60,748 nucleotides of DNA, from positions 1 to 60,748 of the forward strand of contig JAGAAS010000069.1 in NCBI GenBank assembly GCA_017615125.1. The letters run 5' to 3'. The stretch comes from Bacteroidaceae bacterium (GTDB taxonomy: Bacteria; Bacteroidota; Bacteroidia; Bacteroidales; Bacteroidaceae). The translations under genes were made by a program, and so were the position numbers. The notes under the pieces are model-generated. The model worked only from the letters and a program-made list of their open reading frames with translations. It was not told where the DNA came from and made no database searches. Positions 8,329-17,747 of the stretch are shown here, one piece after another; positions within the stretch are counted from its first letter, which is position 1, and each line of letters starts with the position of its first letter.

Positions 8329-10806
8329 ATGAAACAGTTTTTCAACAAATACGGCGCATACATCGTTGCCCTCGTTCTCTTCATCGGCGTTGCCTGCATC
8401 TACTGCCGCCCTTCGCTGCAGGGAAACATCGTCTACGCGGGCGATACAAACAGCTTCAAAGGTATGGTCAACGAGAACGTGGAATATACCAAAGCTACGG
8501 GCGACTACAGCTTCTGGACGGGCTCGATGTTCAGCGGAATGCCCAACTACCAGATAGGAGGCGGGCGCTACAAATCGGGCGTGCTGCTTCGTCCTCTGAA
8601 GAAGGTGCTGCTGGCAGGACACAGCCAGACGAAGACGCCAGCTATCCTGCTGCTCTACTTCGTCTGCTTCTTCATCCTGCTGCGCTGCTACCGCGTCGAC
8701 AAATGGCTCAGCATAGCTGGGGCGCTGGCGATAGGGCTCTCGTCGTACTTCCTCATCATCATCCCCGCAGGGCATATCACGAAGACATCTACCATCGCCC
8801 TGATGGCGGTTGTCGTCGGGGGCTTCCACCTGATTTACCAGAAGAAATACGGCTGGGGCTTTGTGCTGACGGCTATCCCCACAGCTGTCTCCTTTGTCAA
8901 CCATCCTCAGATGGGCTACTATATCTGCATGCTCATCGGAGTTCTCTTTTTTGCGGAGCTGTATAAGCATATCAAGGAAAAACGCCTGAAGGACTTCGGG
9001 CTCAGCACGCTCGTCTTTGCCTTTGCGCTGCTCATCGGACTTGGCTCAAACAGCGCCAACGTCTTTGCCAACCGCGAATATGCCGAGCAGACGATGCGCG
9101 GAGGACACTCCGACCTTGCGAAGGCCGACGACAATACCAACAAGACAAAAGGCCTCGACCTCGACTACGCTACCCAATGGAGCTACGGCATTGACGAGTC
9201 GCTCAGCTTCCTTATTCCTGGAGTGAAGGGAGGCTCCTCGAACTACAACGTCGGCAAGAAATCCAACCTCTACAAGGAGATGCTCCGCAAGGGAATAGAG
9301 CGCCGTACGGTAGCCCAGTTCTGCGAAAACGTGCCTCTTTACTGGGGCGATCAGCCCTTCACCTCGGGCAACGTATACATGGGAGCCATCGTCTGCTTCC
9401 TCTTCGTGCTGGGACTCATCATCGTGAAGGGACCCTACAAATGGGCGCTGCTCGTAGCAACCCTTTTCAGCGTGGCGCTGGCGTGGGGCAATCATTTCAT
9501 GCCGTTTACCGCCTTCTTCTTCAAGGTGTTCCCCCTCTACAACAAGTTCCGCGCCGTATCGTCCATCCTTATCGTTGCGGAGATAACGATGCCTCTGCTG
9601 GGCTTCCTCGCCATACGGGAAATTATGGAAGGCAAGCTGGAGAAAAAGGCTGTCTCGCGCGCCATCTATATCGCTACGGGCATTACGGCAGGACTTTGTG
9701 TGCTCGTTGCCCTTCTCTCGGGAGTACTCTTCTCCTTCCGCGCAGCAGGCGACGCCGCTTGGGCTTCGCAAGTGCCCGACTTTGTCTATCAGGGCATCGT
9801 CAACGAAAGGAAAGCGCTTCTTACCAGCGACGCATTCCGCTCGGCTGCCTTCATCCTGGCAGCAGCAGCCGTCCTTTGGATTTATGCGCACGGAAAGCTG
9901 CGCGCAGGGTGGATGACGGCTATTCTGGCTGTCCTGATTATCGCCGACATGTGGCCCGTCGACAAGCGCTACTTCAACGACGGCAACTACGTTTCGCCCA
10001 AGCAGAACAGCGCATACTTCGCTATGCAGCCTTGGGAGAAGCAAGTGCTGGCTGACTCCGACCCGCACTTCCGCGTGTTCAACCTCACTACCAGCACCTT
10101 CAACGACAGCCGCACTTCCTACTACCTGAAATCACTCGGAGGATACAGCGCAGCCAAGCTTCGCCGCTATCAGGACTTGATTGACGAGCACCTCTCGAAG
10201 ATGAACATGAACGTCGTGAGCATGCTCAACGCCAAGTACATCATCACGAAGGGGAAAGACGGGCAGCCTCAGCCCATGCTGAATCCTGACGCTCTGGGTA
10301 ACGCCTGGTTCGTCGACACGCTCCTTGTTGTCGACAACGCCAACGCCGAGAGCGAGGCGCTCAACACCCTTGACCTGCGCTCCACAGCCGTTCTCGACAA
10401 GGAATTTGCATCCTTCATGCCTGCCTCAGCCCTTGAGCACGACAGCGCGGCAACCGTGAAGCTGACGAAATACACCCCGCACTACATCGACTACGAAAGC
10501 CATTCTTCCAAGGAAGGAACTGTCGTGTTCAGCGAGATTTACTATCCTTACGGCTGGAAGGCAACGATCGACGAGCAGCCTGCCGAACACTACCGCGTCG
10601 ACTACATGCTGCGCGCGCTCAACGTCCCCGCAGGCGATCATCGCATACGCTTCATCTTCGATCCCGAAAACGTGCGGAAGGGCGACACCCTCTCCATCAT
10701 CTGCATCAGCCTGATGTACGCCATTATAGCCGCATTGGCAGCCACAGGCCTCTACAAACTGTTCCGCCGCAGGAAAAGCATCGCATCAAGTCAGAAGCAG
10801 GCTTAG
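8329..10806 (+). CDS. YfhO-family integral membrane protein, probable GT-C type glycosyltransferase
   Basis: 825 residues. About twelve hydrophobic helices occupy residues 10-545 (for example 12-30, 100-120, 131-150, 190-210, 228-245, 343-360, 370-390, 400-425 and 448-470). A soluble C-terminal domain (about 560-790) precedes one last helix near 780-810. The layout, and the first periplasmic loop with YAGDTNSFKG, match bacterial YfhO proteins. In Firmicutes, relatives glycosylate lipoteichoic acid using lipid-linked sugars. Here it faces a surface-polysaccharide region, so a role in transferring sugar from a lipid carrier at the periplasmic face is likely but inferred. It is transcribed alone. 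Confidence 0.85.
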   Translation: MKQFFNKYGAYIVALVLFIGVACIYCRPSLQGNIVYAGDTNSFKGMVNENVEYTKATGDYSFWTGSMFSGMPNYQIGGGRYKSGVLLRPLKKVLLAGHSQTKTPAILLLYFVCFFILLRCYRVDKWLSIAGALAIGLSSYFLIIIPAGHITKTSTIALMAVVVGGFHLIYQKKYGWGFVLTAIPTAVSFVNHPQMGYYICMLIGVLFFAELYKHIKEKRLKDFGLSTLVFAFALLIGLGSNSANVFANREYAEQTMRGGHSDLAKADDNTNKTKGLDLDYATQWSYGIDESLSFLIPGVKGGSSNYNVGKKSNLYKEMLRKGIERRTVAQFCENVPLYWGDQPFTSGNVYMGAIVCFLFVLGLIIVKGPYKWALLVATLFSVALAWGNHFMPFTAFFFKVFPLYNKFRAVSSILIVAEITMPLLGFLAIREIMEGKLEKKAVSRAIYIATGITAGLCVLVALLSGVLFSFRAAGDAAWASQVPDFVYQGIVNERKALLTSDAFRSAAFILAAAAVLWIYAHGKLRAGWMTAILAVLIIADMWPVDKRYFNDGNYVSPKQNSAYFAMQPWEKQVLADSDPHFRVFNLTTSTFNDSRTSYYLKSLGGYSAAKLRRYQDLIDEHLSKMNMNVVSMLNAKYIITKGKDGQPQPMLNPDALGNAWFVDTLLVVDNANAESEALNTLDLRSTAVLDKEFASFMPASALEHDSAATVKLTKYTPHYIDYESHSSKEGTVVFSEIYYPYGWKATIDEQPAEHYRVDYMLRALNVPAGDHRIRFIFDPENVRKGDTLSIICISLMYAIIAALAATGLYKLFRRRKSIASSQKQA

Positions 10807-10845
10807 GCTTTTTCTAGAATAAGCTGACTTTTTAAGCCCGTTCAT

Positions 10846-10950
10846 CCGAGAGTTTAGTGTGTTAAACCGAAAGTTTTGAGCACGAAACCGAGAGTTTAGT
10901 GAATTAAGCAGAAAGCTTAGTTCACTAAGCTCGGAGATTTGGCTTGATTT
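10846..10950 (+). repeat. Degenerate tandem repeat, 21-bp period, about 5 units
   Basis: Units start at 10846, 10867, 10888, 10909 and 10930. The first four share a YnGAAAGTTTAGTnnnnTAAn pattern and the fifth is weaker. Unit 4 contains GCTTAGT-TC-ACTAAGC, a perfect hairpin. It lies in the 343-bp gap between the convergent YfhO gene and the glycosyltransferase gene ending at 11150. No ORF or RNA family is recognisable in that gap. Confidence 0.75.
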
Positions 10951-10951
10951 C

Positions 10952-11017
10952 AAACGACGCATGCGTCGTTTATGAAAGATGCATGGGTCGCTTATAAACG
11001 ACGCATGCGTCTTTTGA
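10952..11017 (+). repeat. Palindromic tandem repeat, 22-bp period, 3 units
   Basis: The core GCATGCG or GCATGGG recurs at 10959, 10981 and 11003. The first unit is a perfect 20-base palindrome, AAACGACGCATGCGTCGTTT (10952-10971). The third keeps 16 bases of it, and the middle unit is degenerate. It directly follows the 21-bp array. The remaining 11018-11149 holds only a weak hairpin near 11064-11082. Confidence 0.8.
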
Positions 11018-11149
11018 ATTTTTCTTTGTCGAAAAAGTTTAATTAAGAAAGAATGACGAATAATCTTCTGAGTTCCAGAAGAGGAATTTTGCCGATGGAA
11101 ACGCGATTTTCTGCTGCGGCACGCGGCGGAAAAGGAGGGGCACGATGCC

Positions 11150-12250
11150 CTACTGAAGCAGACGGCGGAAGCTGTCGAGCACGACATCCTCGCTGTATCG
11201 GGCGAGGAACAGCGAGCGGGAATAGGCGTTGAAGCGGGGGCGAGGGCTGTCGATGAAAGACTGAAGTGCCGCGATGAACTCCTCGCGCGTGTTGCAGCGG
11301 GCTCCCACGCGGCTGTCGTCAACGTCATAGCCCTCGAAGGCTTCGTCTGTCGCCACGATGTTCTTGCCGTACATCAGGCTCTCGCACGTCTTCACCTTCA
11401 TTCCTCCTCCGCTGAAGATGGGGAGAACCATCACGTCGGCCTGTTCGAAATAGGGAAGGAGCTCGGGAGCGTCGGGAACGATTTCCACGTTGTCGGGGAT
11501 GCTGTAATGCTCGCGCAGACGGCCCATTCCCTTGCCGACAACCTGCAGACGAATGTCGACTGCGGGCAGTACTTCGCGTGCGAACCACTCGATGCCCTCG
11601 TTGTTGGGAGGAAAGTACGAGCCGAGGATGAGACACAAGGGGCGCGCCGAGGTTTGTCCCTCGGGGTAGGCGTCGCGCAGATACGTGTCGCGCATTGCGA
11701 TAGGAACCAGCTGGTCGGGACGACGTCCGTAGCGCGCTTCGAGTATCCGCGCGTCGCGCTCGTTGAGTGCTATCACCTTATCGGCAAAGCGGCAGCACCA
11801 GCTGTCGTTCTTGTCGGCACAGCGCACGATGAAGTGTCGCGCGGGATTTCGCTTCGGCAGCTTGGCGCGGAAGTAATCCGTCTCCACATTGTGGAAAAAG
11901 CAGACGACACGCCCTTCGTAGCCCGTTTCCTTCAGGCGACGGGCGATAATCCCAAAGAGGCTCCTGTCAACGTGAACGTAGTCGAAGTCCTGCGCAAAGC
12001 GTACGATTTCTTTCACTCTGCGCGGTGTGAGCCCGAAGAAGTAGTGGAACGGGAAGTAAAGAACCCCCGTCAGATAATCCTTCCACGTGCGTTTCTTCGT
12101 CTCGTCGTGAATGTAATACGTTGTGACGTTCTCTTCGCCCAGCAGACGGGCATACGCGTTGAAGTTGCGCTGCGAGCATTGCTCCCCTCCCTCGAAGATG
12201 TTGGCACTCTTCTTGTATCGGATAAACAACAACGTTTTTGTCGATTTCAT
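11150..12250 (-). CDS. Glycosyltransferase, GT-B fold (family 4-like)
   Basis: 366 residues. The N-terminal lobe opens TLLFIRYKKSANIFEGGEQC. The C-terminal lobe has LCLILGSYFPPNNEGIEWFA (about 212-231) and a nucleotide-sugar segment, VMVLPIFSGGGMKVKTCESL, followed by MYGKNIVATDEAFEGYD. The FSGGGMKVK motif and downstream acidic residue fit retaining GT4-like enzymes. It is the last gene of the seven-gene minus-strand operon, 15 bases after the GT2 gene. Its sugar specificity is unknown. Confidence 0.87.
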   Translation of the reverse strand: MKSTKTLLFIRYKKSANIFEGGEQCSQRNFNAYARLLGEENVTTYYIHDETKKRTWKDYLTGVLYFPFHYFFGLTPRRVKEIVRFAQDFDYVHVDRSLFGIIARRLKETGYEGRVVCFFHNVETDYFRAKLPKRNPARHFIVRCADKNDSWCCRFADKVIALNERDARILEARYGRRPDQLVPIAMRDTYLRDAYPEGQTSARPLCLILGSYFPPNNEGIEWFAREVLPAVDIRLQVVGKGMGRLREHYSIPDNVEIVPDAPELLPYFEQADVMVLPIFSGGGMKVKTCESLMYGKNIVATDEAFEGYDVDDSRVGARCNTREEFIAALQSFIDSPRPRFNAYSRSLFLARYSEDVVLDSFRRLLQ

Positions 12251-12265
12251 CGGTATTTTTCCTTT

Positions 12266-13345
12266 TTATTTGCGAAAAAGACGTACGTACAGACTTGTTG
12301 CAATTTTGTTGACGAAACGGTTGAATTTCTCGAACCAACTGGGCCAGCGACGCTGATGTCGGTGCCAGTATTTCATAGCATCCAAGTGGATGATCTTGTT
12401 CTCGGGGAAGAGGCGTATTTCTCCCAGCTGCAGTTCCTTGCACGCCTGCTGATAACGGCTCTCCAGCTCGACAAAATGAGCCGCATCGAACTGTTCTCGC
12501 GGCATATCGAACAAATGGCTCTTGCAAACCAGACGCAGGCGGTTGAGGTAATACTGACGGATGAAAGCCTGCCGCGAAGGGTGAAGATTCTCCACGCCGT
12601 GCGTCTTGAAATAATCCAGGATTCGCTCCGTCACCGTCTCGAGTTGCCCCACGCTGCGGATGAGAACCTTCGGATCCATCGTCTGCCCTTCGCGCGCCAT
12701 ATTATATAGGTAGAGACAAATGTCAAAAAATACTATCGTGCGGGCATAGAACAAAGGATAGGTGTCCCATTCCAAATCGGTATAGGAAATTCCCTCCGTC
12801 TGCCTATAGCCGTGCTGACGAAGCATTTCCGTCCGATAGGTGATAGCGTGCATGAGGAAAAAGCGGATGTATCCGTCACCAAGGACTTCATCCAGGTTAT
12901 ATACTCGTCCGTATTCGTAGGGTTCCTTTCCGTAGAGGTTGTATTTGGCAATTTCCGTCGTGCCGTCTGCCTTGAGAATCATGAAGTGTGTAACGACAAA
13001 GTCAACATCCACTTCCTGTAGCGCATCAAGCATCAGCACGAGCGCCTGAGAGTCGAACGTGTCGTCGGAATCGAGAATCTTCACGTATTTCCCCTTGACG
13101 ACGGGCAGAGCCGCATTTATCGTGGAGCCATAATTGCCGTTTGGCTTGTCGATGACGGAAACCGTTTGCGGGAAGCGGGCTTCGTAGTCGCGGGCAATAG
13201 CCAGCGAGCCGTCTTTGCTTCCGTCGTTGACGACAACTATCTCCAGCCGCTCCAAAGCCTCATCGACGAGCAGCGAATCGAGGCAGGAGGGCAACAGCGC
13301 CTCCATGTTGTACGTAGGGACGATTATAGATAATAGTTTTTCCAT
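12266..13345 (-). CDS. Glycosyltransferase family 2
   Basis: 359 residues. The GT-A fold is clear: LLSIIVPTYNMEALLPSCLD at residues 4-23, VVNDGSKDGS at 38-47, and the metal/nucleotide motif DSDD at 92-95 in KILDSDDTF. GT2 enzymes transfer sugars with inversion from nucleotide donors. The C-terminal 100 residues are helical and basic, ending in FVNKIATSLYVRLFRK, which may contact the membrane. It starts 12 bases downstream of glf in the capsule or O-antigen operon. Confidence 0.92.
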   Translation of the reverse strand: MEKLLSIIVPTYNMEALLPSCLDSLLVDEALERLEIVVVNDGSKDGSLAIARDYEARFPQTVSVIDKPNGNYGSTINAALPVVKGKYVKILDSDDTFDSQALVLMLDALQEVDVDFVVTHFMILKADGTTEIAKYNLYGKEPYEYGRVYNLDEVLGDGYIRFFLMHAITYRTEMLRQHGYRQTEGISYTDLEWDTYPLFYARTIVFFDICLYLYNMAREGQTMDPKVLIRSVGQLETVTERILDYFKTHGVENLHPSRQAFIRQYYLNRLRLVCKSHLFDMPREQFDAAHFVELESRYQQACKELQLGEIRLFPENKIIHLDAMKYWHRHQRRWPSWFEKFNRFVNKIATSLYVRLFRK

Positions 13346-13357
13346 AACAGATACATC

Positions 13358-14458
13358 CTAATCTATTCTCATTTGCATCACCTTTTCAATAATCTGATGC
13401 ATGTCGTAGTATTTATACTCAGCCAGACGCCCTCCGAAAATGACGTTTTCGCTCTGCGAAGCCAGCTCTGCATACTGGGCGTAGAGCCGATTGTTCCTCT
13501 CGTTGTTGATTGGATAATACGGCGCGGCACCTTCCTTCCACGCGAGGGAATACTCGCGCGTGATAACGGTATCGGGCTGCTGTCCGAATTCAAAATGCTT
13601 GTGCTCGATGCATCGGGTATAGGGAACTTCGGCTTCGGTGTAGTTGACAACGGCATTTCCCTGATAATCACGGACTCCTTCCAAAACTTCGTGCTCAAAA
13701 CGTAGGGAACGGAAATCGAGTTTACCAAACCGGTAATCAAAGAAAGCGTCTATCTGTCCCGTATACACAATCTTTTCGGACTGATTCTCAAAGTAGTCTC
13801 TATCATCGAAAAAGTCTGTCGACAAGCGGACTTCGGAGCCGCTAAGAAGTTTTTCGAAAATCTGCGTATATCCGCCTTCCGGAATGCCCTGATAGGTGTC
13901 GTTGAAGTAGTTGTTGTTGTATTCGAAGCGGAACGGAAGCCTGCGGATGACGAAGGCAGGTATCTCCGTAGCCTTCATTCCCCATTGTTTCTCGGAATAG
14001 CCCTTCACGAGCGTTTCATAAATGTCGCGTCCTGCCAACTTCAGGGCCTGCTCCTCCAGATTTGCGGGGTTTTCGATGTGCTGAAAGGGAGCACGCTGCT
14101 CGTCAATAATGGCTCGAGCCTCTTCTGCAGTTGTCACGCCCCAGAGCTGATGAAACGTGTTCATGTTAAAAGGAAGATTGTATCTCTTTCCTTTATAGCA
14201 AGCGACAGGCGAATTGATAAAATGATTAAATGGAACCAGGCTGTTGACAAAATCCCACACCTCCTTGTTCGACGTATGGAAAATATGAGGGCCATACTTG
14301 TGGACGTTGATTCCCTTTATCCGCTCCGTGTAGCATCCGCCCCCGATATGATCGTTTTTGTCAATAACAAGGCAACGTTTCCCTTTTTGCTTCACCCTAT
14401 AAGCAAACATCGAGCCAAACAGCCCCGCACCAACAATCAAGTAATCAAACGGTTTCAT
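13358..14458 (-). CDS. glf: UDP-galactopyranose mutase
   Basis: 366 residues, normal for the family. The FAD-binding GAGLFG is at 10-15, followed by KNDHIGGGCYTE. Other conserved stretches are YGPHIFHTSNKEVWDFVN and a C-terminal NNRLYAQYAELA. The enzyme interconverts UDP-galactopyranose and UDP-galactofuranose, so the polymer made here probably contains galactofuranose. Its start overlaps the Stealth stop by 4 bases (ATGA), indicating translational coupling. Confidence 0.95.
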   Translation of the reverse strand: MKPFDYLIVGAGLFGSMFAYRVKQKGKRCLVIDKNDHIGGGCYTERIKGINVHKYGPHIFHTSNKEVWDFVNSLVPFNHFINSPVACYKGKRYNLPFNMNTFHQLWGVTTAEEARAIIDEQRAPFQHIENPANLEEQALKLAGRDIYETLVKGYSEKQWGMKATEIPAFVIRRLPFRFEYNNNYFNDTYQGIPEGGYTQIFEKLLSGSEVRLSTDFFDDRDYFENQSEKIVYTGQIDAFFDYRFGKLDFRSLRFEHEVLEGVRDYQGNAVVNYTEAEVPYTRCIEHKHFEFGQQPDTVITREYSLAWKEGAAPYYPINNERNNRLYAQYAELASQSENVIFGGRLAEYKYYDMHQIIEKVMQMRID

Positions 14459-15465
14459 TTCTCAAAAGAACATTTTTCAGGTAAAATAGCATCTAAGGCA
14501 GAATTGATAGCTTTTTTTGCCACATCAAAGGAACGTATTTGCGCAGAGTCATTCATAACAATAATGTTTTTTCTCTGACTGCGAATCGTTGAAACTACCT
14601 GAGGTATGTTTTCGTCACACAGTTCGTAACAGATACTATCTTTATATACGTCGTACGGATAGAAATCCCCCTTTGCTATCTGCCAATCACGGAAAAGCCA
14701 CTGATTTACGTTTCCCAATTCACGAAAACGGGAGGCAGATGTTTCTTCCAATATATCCGAACACTTCTCCCACACTTCTTCTAGCGTTGCTTTCAGGAAA
14801 CTGTTCGGGAAATGAGGCTCGCTGAAGCGGGAGAACTTGGAATAAGGCAATAAAAGAAGAGTCTGGAGCATACATCGCGGGTGCTTGATATAATTCAAGC
14901 TAAACCATTTGAAAAAATGCTTTCGAATACACTCCTTCTTGGAAAAATGCTGATTGATGCACCAAGTGTTGTTCGTTAAGATATGATGGGCATGCAAGAA
15001 CTCATCTGGAAAGTAAATGGGACACCCAACGCGCTCGCAAGGCAATCCTTTCTTAAAGAATCGCTCGGGCTTAACTTCGTTTATAAAGAAACAATCGTCG
15101 TTGAAATAAACAAATTTGTCGGACAAGCCTTCTATCTGGTGCATGTTGATTTCTATCGGATGGCTGCTGAATGTAGGCAAGTATTTCTCGGGTATATAAT
15201 CCGAATGCTTCACGAAATGAAGCTTTGGGTTGTCAAGATTCAGCCATTCGGGAATTTGCCCACAAGTGACAAAATGGATACGGTTAACCCAAGGTGCATA
15301 TTTCTCCACTCCCCGAAACCAGTATCTGAGATTATCCCAATCGCGATAGCGTTCCTCGCGGGTGTCGCTTTCTGCATCCGTCTTTCCAGCGTAAAGATTG
15401 AATTGCTTGCGCCATTCTGGGTCACTTCCGTCAACCCAGATCATTACAAAATCTATCTTTTCCAT
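14455..15465 (-). CDS. Stealth-family capsular polysaccharide phosphotransferase
   Basis: 336 residues from the ATG at 15465. An in-frame ATG at 15519 would overlap the upstream gene and adds 18 residues without family similarity. Stealth conserved region 1 is IDFVMIWVDGSDPEWRKQ (residues 3-20). Region 2 runs from YWFRGVEKYAPWVNRIHF to FVYFNDDCFFIN. A later Cys/His-containing part ends in NSFLKATLEEVW. Stealth proteins transfer hexose 1-phosphate to make phosphodiester-linked surface polysaccharides; the Asp pair in FNDDCFF fits their active site. Neighbours are pyruvyl transferase and glf. Composition here is AT-richer than in the flanking housekeeping genes. Confidence 0.9.
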   Translation of the reverse strand: MEKIDFVMIWVDGSDPEWRKQFNLYAGKTDAESDTREERYRDWDNLRYWFRGVEKYAPWVNRIHFVTCGQIPEWLNLDNPKLHFVKHSDYIPEKYLPTFSSHPIEINMHQIEGLSDKFVYFNDDCFFINEVKPERFFKKGLPCERVGCPIYFPDEFLHAHHILTNNTWCINQHFSKKECIRKHFFKWFSLNYIKHPRCMLQTLLLLPYSKFSRFSEPHFPNSFLKATLEEVWEKCSDILEETSASRFRELGNVNQWLFRDWQIAKGDFYPYDVYKDSICYELCDENIPQVVSTIRSQRKNIIVMNDSAQIRSFDVAKKAINSALDAILPEKCSFEK

Positions 15466-15469
15466 AATC

Positions 15470-16609
15470 CTAACATCCGCATTCCCGAAGGAACTCCTTT
15501 GAATTATCGATATACTCATCTAAAACAGAATCCACCGAGGCCCAATCTATAGATTGATCACAAACTTCCTCATAGTTGTCTTTCAAAATGCGATTCGTCA
15601 ATTGAAGCTTTGTCAGCAAAGTGCCCACTCTATCGTTTCCTCGAGAAAATCTTCCCTCCAGAGGAACATAAACAAAAGGCTTATGAAATTTCAAGCAGAA
15701 CATCACCCCGTGAAAAGATGTCGTTACCACAAGACTCGCATGATATATATTTGACAACCAGCCCTCGATGGAACAATAGTCATATATTGCTTTTTCAAAA
15801 ATATCCTCATACGTAATATACCCGCTGGATGGAGTAACTACTACTTGCCAACCTTTCTTGTCAGCTAATGATAACAACTGACTATAACGTATCTGCTCGG
15901 GATTAACTACATTTACCGAATATATGTAAAGGTATGCTTCGGAACGAGGTGTGACTCCTTTTATCAATGGAAGATAATCCGCCTTCCTTAACAACAGGAC
16001 AGGATCCAAAACCCAAGTAACGTCTAATCCCGCCTTCTCGCAGAGACGCTTCCCTGTTTCTTCACGAACTGATATTCGCTCAAAACCTTTTAAAAGCGTT
16101 TGAAGTAGTTCCGGATTATCATCAAACGACTCGTTATTGCCAAAACTGGCAGCATACGATATGCGTTTCGTTAAAGGTGAGCCAAATTGTAAATAATAGG
16201 GCTGCTGCAGAGCAGAAAGTGGATTGCGCCCCCAAACTTGGTCACTACCAACTATATACATATCCGCCTTCGGAACATCTTTTTGAAGAGACAGAGGGGT
16301 GTGATACCTTTGCTGGGAGTACTCTATCTTCCCTTTCTTAAAAGTAGTAAAACCCCGTTGAAGGTTTTTTCTAAATACTTTTTTCTGCTTTTCGTAATCT
16401 CTGTGATGCAAAAGATATTTTTTTGCGCGTGTAAAAAGAGCCCAAGCAGAACGACTTTGAAAAATGTCCGGGTAAGTCTTCTTCTCCTCGTACCTAATTA
16501 GAAAGGCCTCATGCCCCAAAGAACACAAGTATTTCTGCAAAGCATATCCCTGCAATACCTGCCCGTAGTTGTCCATCGAACTCCAGAAAGTCAATATACC
16601 TATCTTCAT
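15470..16609 (-). CDS. Polysaccharide pyruvyl transferase family protein
   Basis: 379 residues. The opening MKIGILTFWSSMDNYGQVLQ, then DMYIVGSDQVWGRNP (about 117-131), SYAASFGN (about 153-160), and late VVTTSFHGVMFCLKFHKPFV are the standard landmarks of the family. Members add ketal-linked pyruvate to sugars of exopolysaccharides or to cell-wall polymers. It pairs with the F420H2-dehydrogenase-beta-like gene 4 bases upstream. The same pairing is common in bacterial polysaccharide clusters, though the chemical link between the two is not settled. Confidence 0.9.
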   Translation of the reverse strand: MKIGILTFWSSMDNYGQVLQGYALQKYLCSLGHEAFLIRYEEKKTYPDIFQSRSAWALFTRAKKYLLHHRDYEKQKKVFRKNLQRGFTTFKKGKIEYSQQRYHTPLSLQKDVPKADMYIVGSDQVWGRNPLSALQQPYYLQFGSPLTKRISYAASFGNNESFDDNPELLQTLLKGFERISVREETGKRLCEKAGLDVTWVLDPVLLLRKADYLPLIKGVTPRSEAYLYIYSVNVVNPEQIRYSQLLSLADKKGWQVVVTPSSGYITYEDIFEKAIYDYCSIEGWLSNIYHASLVVTTSFHGVMFCLKFHKPFVYVPLEGRFSRGNDRVGTLLTKLQLTNRILKDNYEEVCDQSIDWASVDSVLDEYIDNSKEFLRECGC

Positions 16610-16613
16610 TGGC

Positions 16614-17747
16614 TCAAGATTGCTTATTTAATCGTTTTGCAACAAAGCGAATTAAATTCGGCTTGGATGCATGACTAATGGTCTTTTCTATTGCCCCTAT
16701 TCCTTGCTTAGAAAACTGTTTCCAAAAATAGTCTCTGTCTGGAGAGCGGAAAACAGACTTCTCAATGCAAGCATTACGTTGTGTCGCCTGCGAATAGCTA
16801 CTCTCAACCAGCAACAAAGAGCTATTCTTTATCATCAACAATCCTTTTTCCGTATTGGCAAGAACCAGGCTGACTCCTTTTTCGTCAAAAAAGGCTGGAT
16901 GCTGTTTTTCAACACCCCAATAGTCACCTATCGTAATGTCACTACAACTTCGGCCTCCTTTAGCAGGACACTTGTAGCAGGATGGACGAAGATAAAAGTT
17001 TTTCAGGAAACCCTTCATGAACACATTATCAAGGTAACATTCATCCACTACTTCCTTCTGCTCGATAGCATCACAGATACGTATTCTGTATTTTGTCCAG
17101 CCGTCTCGTTTATTCCGGAACGACACAGAAGAAAGGTCTCTTGCTCCCAGCGATTCAAGGTACTTCCTCCATACCAATGGGCTGGGTACTCCGTGACAAA
17201 CAATATCCACAGCTATAAGATTCTCGAACTCATGCCCGAGAAAAGACTTCAATCCTGCAACTTGGCAAGAAGTCCCGGAAAAAAGAACCTTTCTTCCTAT
17301 TTCCAAAAACTGCTTTACCTTCTGAAAACAATCTCCCATCTTACTCTGCACATACTTGCTCCCGAGAAGTTTGCCCAACGAAGATGTTTCCTCAACGTAA
17401 CTATGTTCCACTTCGAAATGGTTGTCAAAACAGGCGCCGAACACAACACCTCCTTCTTGCAGCACCATTTCTGCCAACTTCACGAAAGCCCCTCCAGAAG
17501 AACTTTTCATTCTAGCCTCATCTGAAACATTCTTTGCTGCAAAAACGGCTTCGCTTGCTTTTGCCTCTGATGGATTGGAAACAGGGCACACCTTTTCACA
17601 TTTCCCACAATTGATGCACAACAGACTGTCGGCAATTGGATAAAGAAAGCCCTCTTCGTCTTCTTGCATACGAATACATGACTTTGGACAAACATTACTG
17701 CATGCTCCGCAGCCACAACAGTTTTCCTTATCCTTTATTACAATCAT
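16614..17747 (-). CDS. Coenzyme F420 hydrogenase/dehydrogenase beta-subunit-like Fe-S protein
   Basis: 377 residues. Two ferredoxin-type 4Fe-4S motifs are at the N-terminus: CCGCGACSNVCPKSCI (about 10-25) and CINCGKCEKVCP (about 44-55). They are followed by the FrhB-type N- and C-terminal domains, with SSGGAFVKLAEMVL, FSGTSCQVAGLKSFL, DIVCHGVPSPLVW and CYKCPAKGGRSCSDITIGDY. In archaea this fold binds FAD and passes electrons to F420. Bacteroidetes lack F420, so the role here is probably a redox step on a sugar or carrier in polysaccharide synthesis (inference). The start overlaps the flippase stop by 20 bases. Confidence 0.88.
   Translation of the reverse strand: MIVIKDKENCCGCGACSNVCPKSCIRMQEDEEGFLYPIADSLLCINCGKCEKVCPVSNPSEAKASEAVFAAKNVSDEARMKSSSGGAFVKLAEMVLQEGGVVFGACFDNHFEVEHSYVEETSSLGKLLGSKYVQSKMGDCFQKVKQFLEIGRKVLFSGTSCQVAGLKSFLGHEFENLIAVDIVCHGVPSPLVWRKYLESLGARDLSSVSFRNKRDGWTKYRIRICDAIEQKEVVDECYLDNVFMKGFLKNFYLRPSCYKCPAKGGRSCSDITIGDYWGVEKQHPAFFDEKGVSLVLANTEKGLLMIKNSSLLLVESSYSQATQRNACIEKSVFRSPDRDYFWKQFSKQGIGAIEKTISHASKPNLIRFVAKRLNKQS

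Noticed and set aside
10846-11017. Possible CRISPR array
   Set aside because: Units of 21-22 bp are directly adjacent with no unique spacers, the sequences are degenerate, and no cas gene is in the window.
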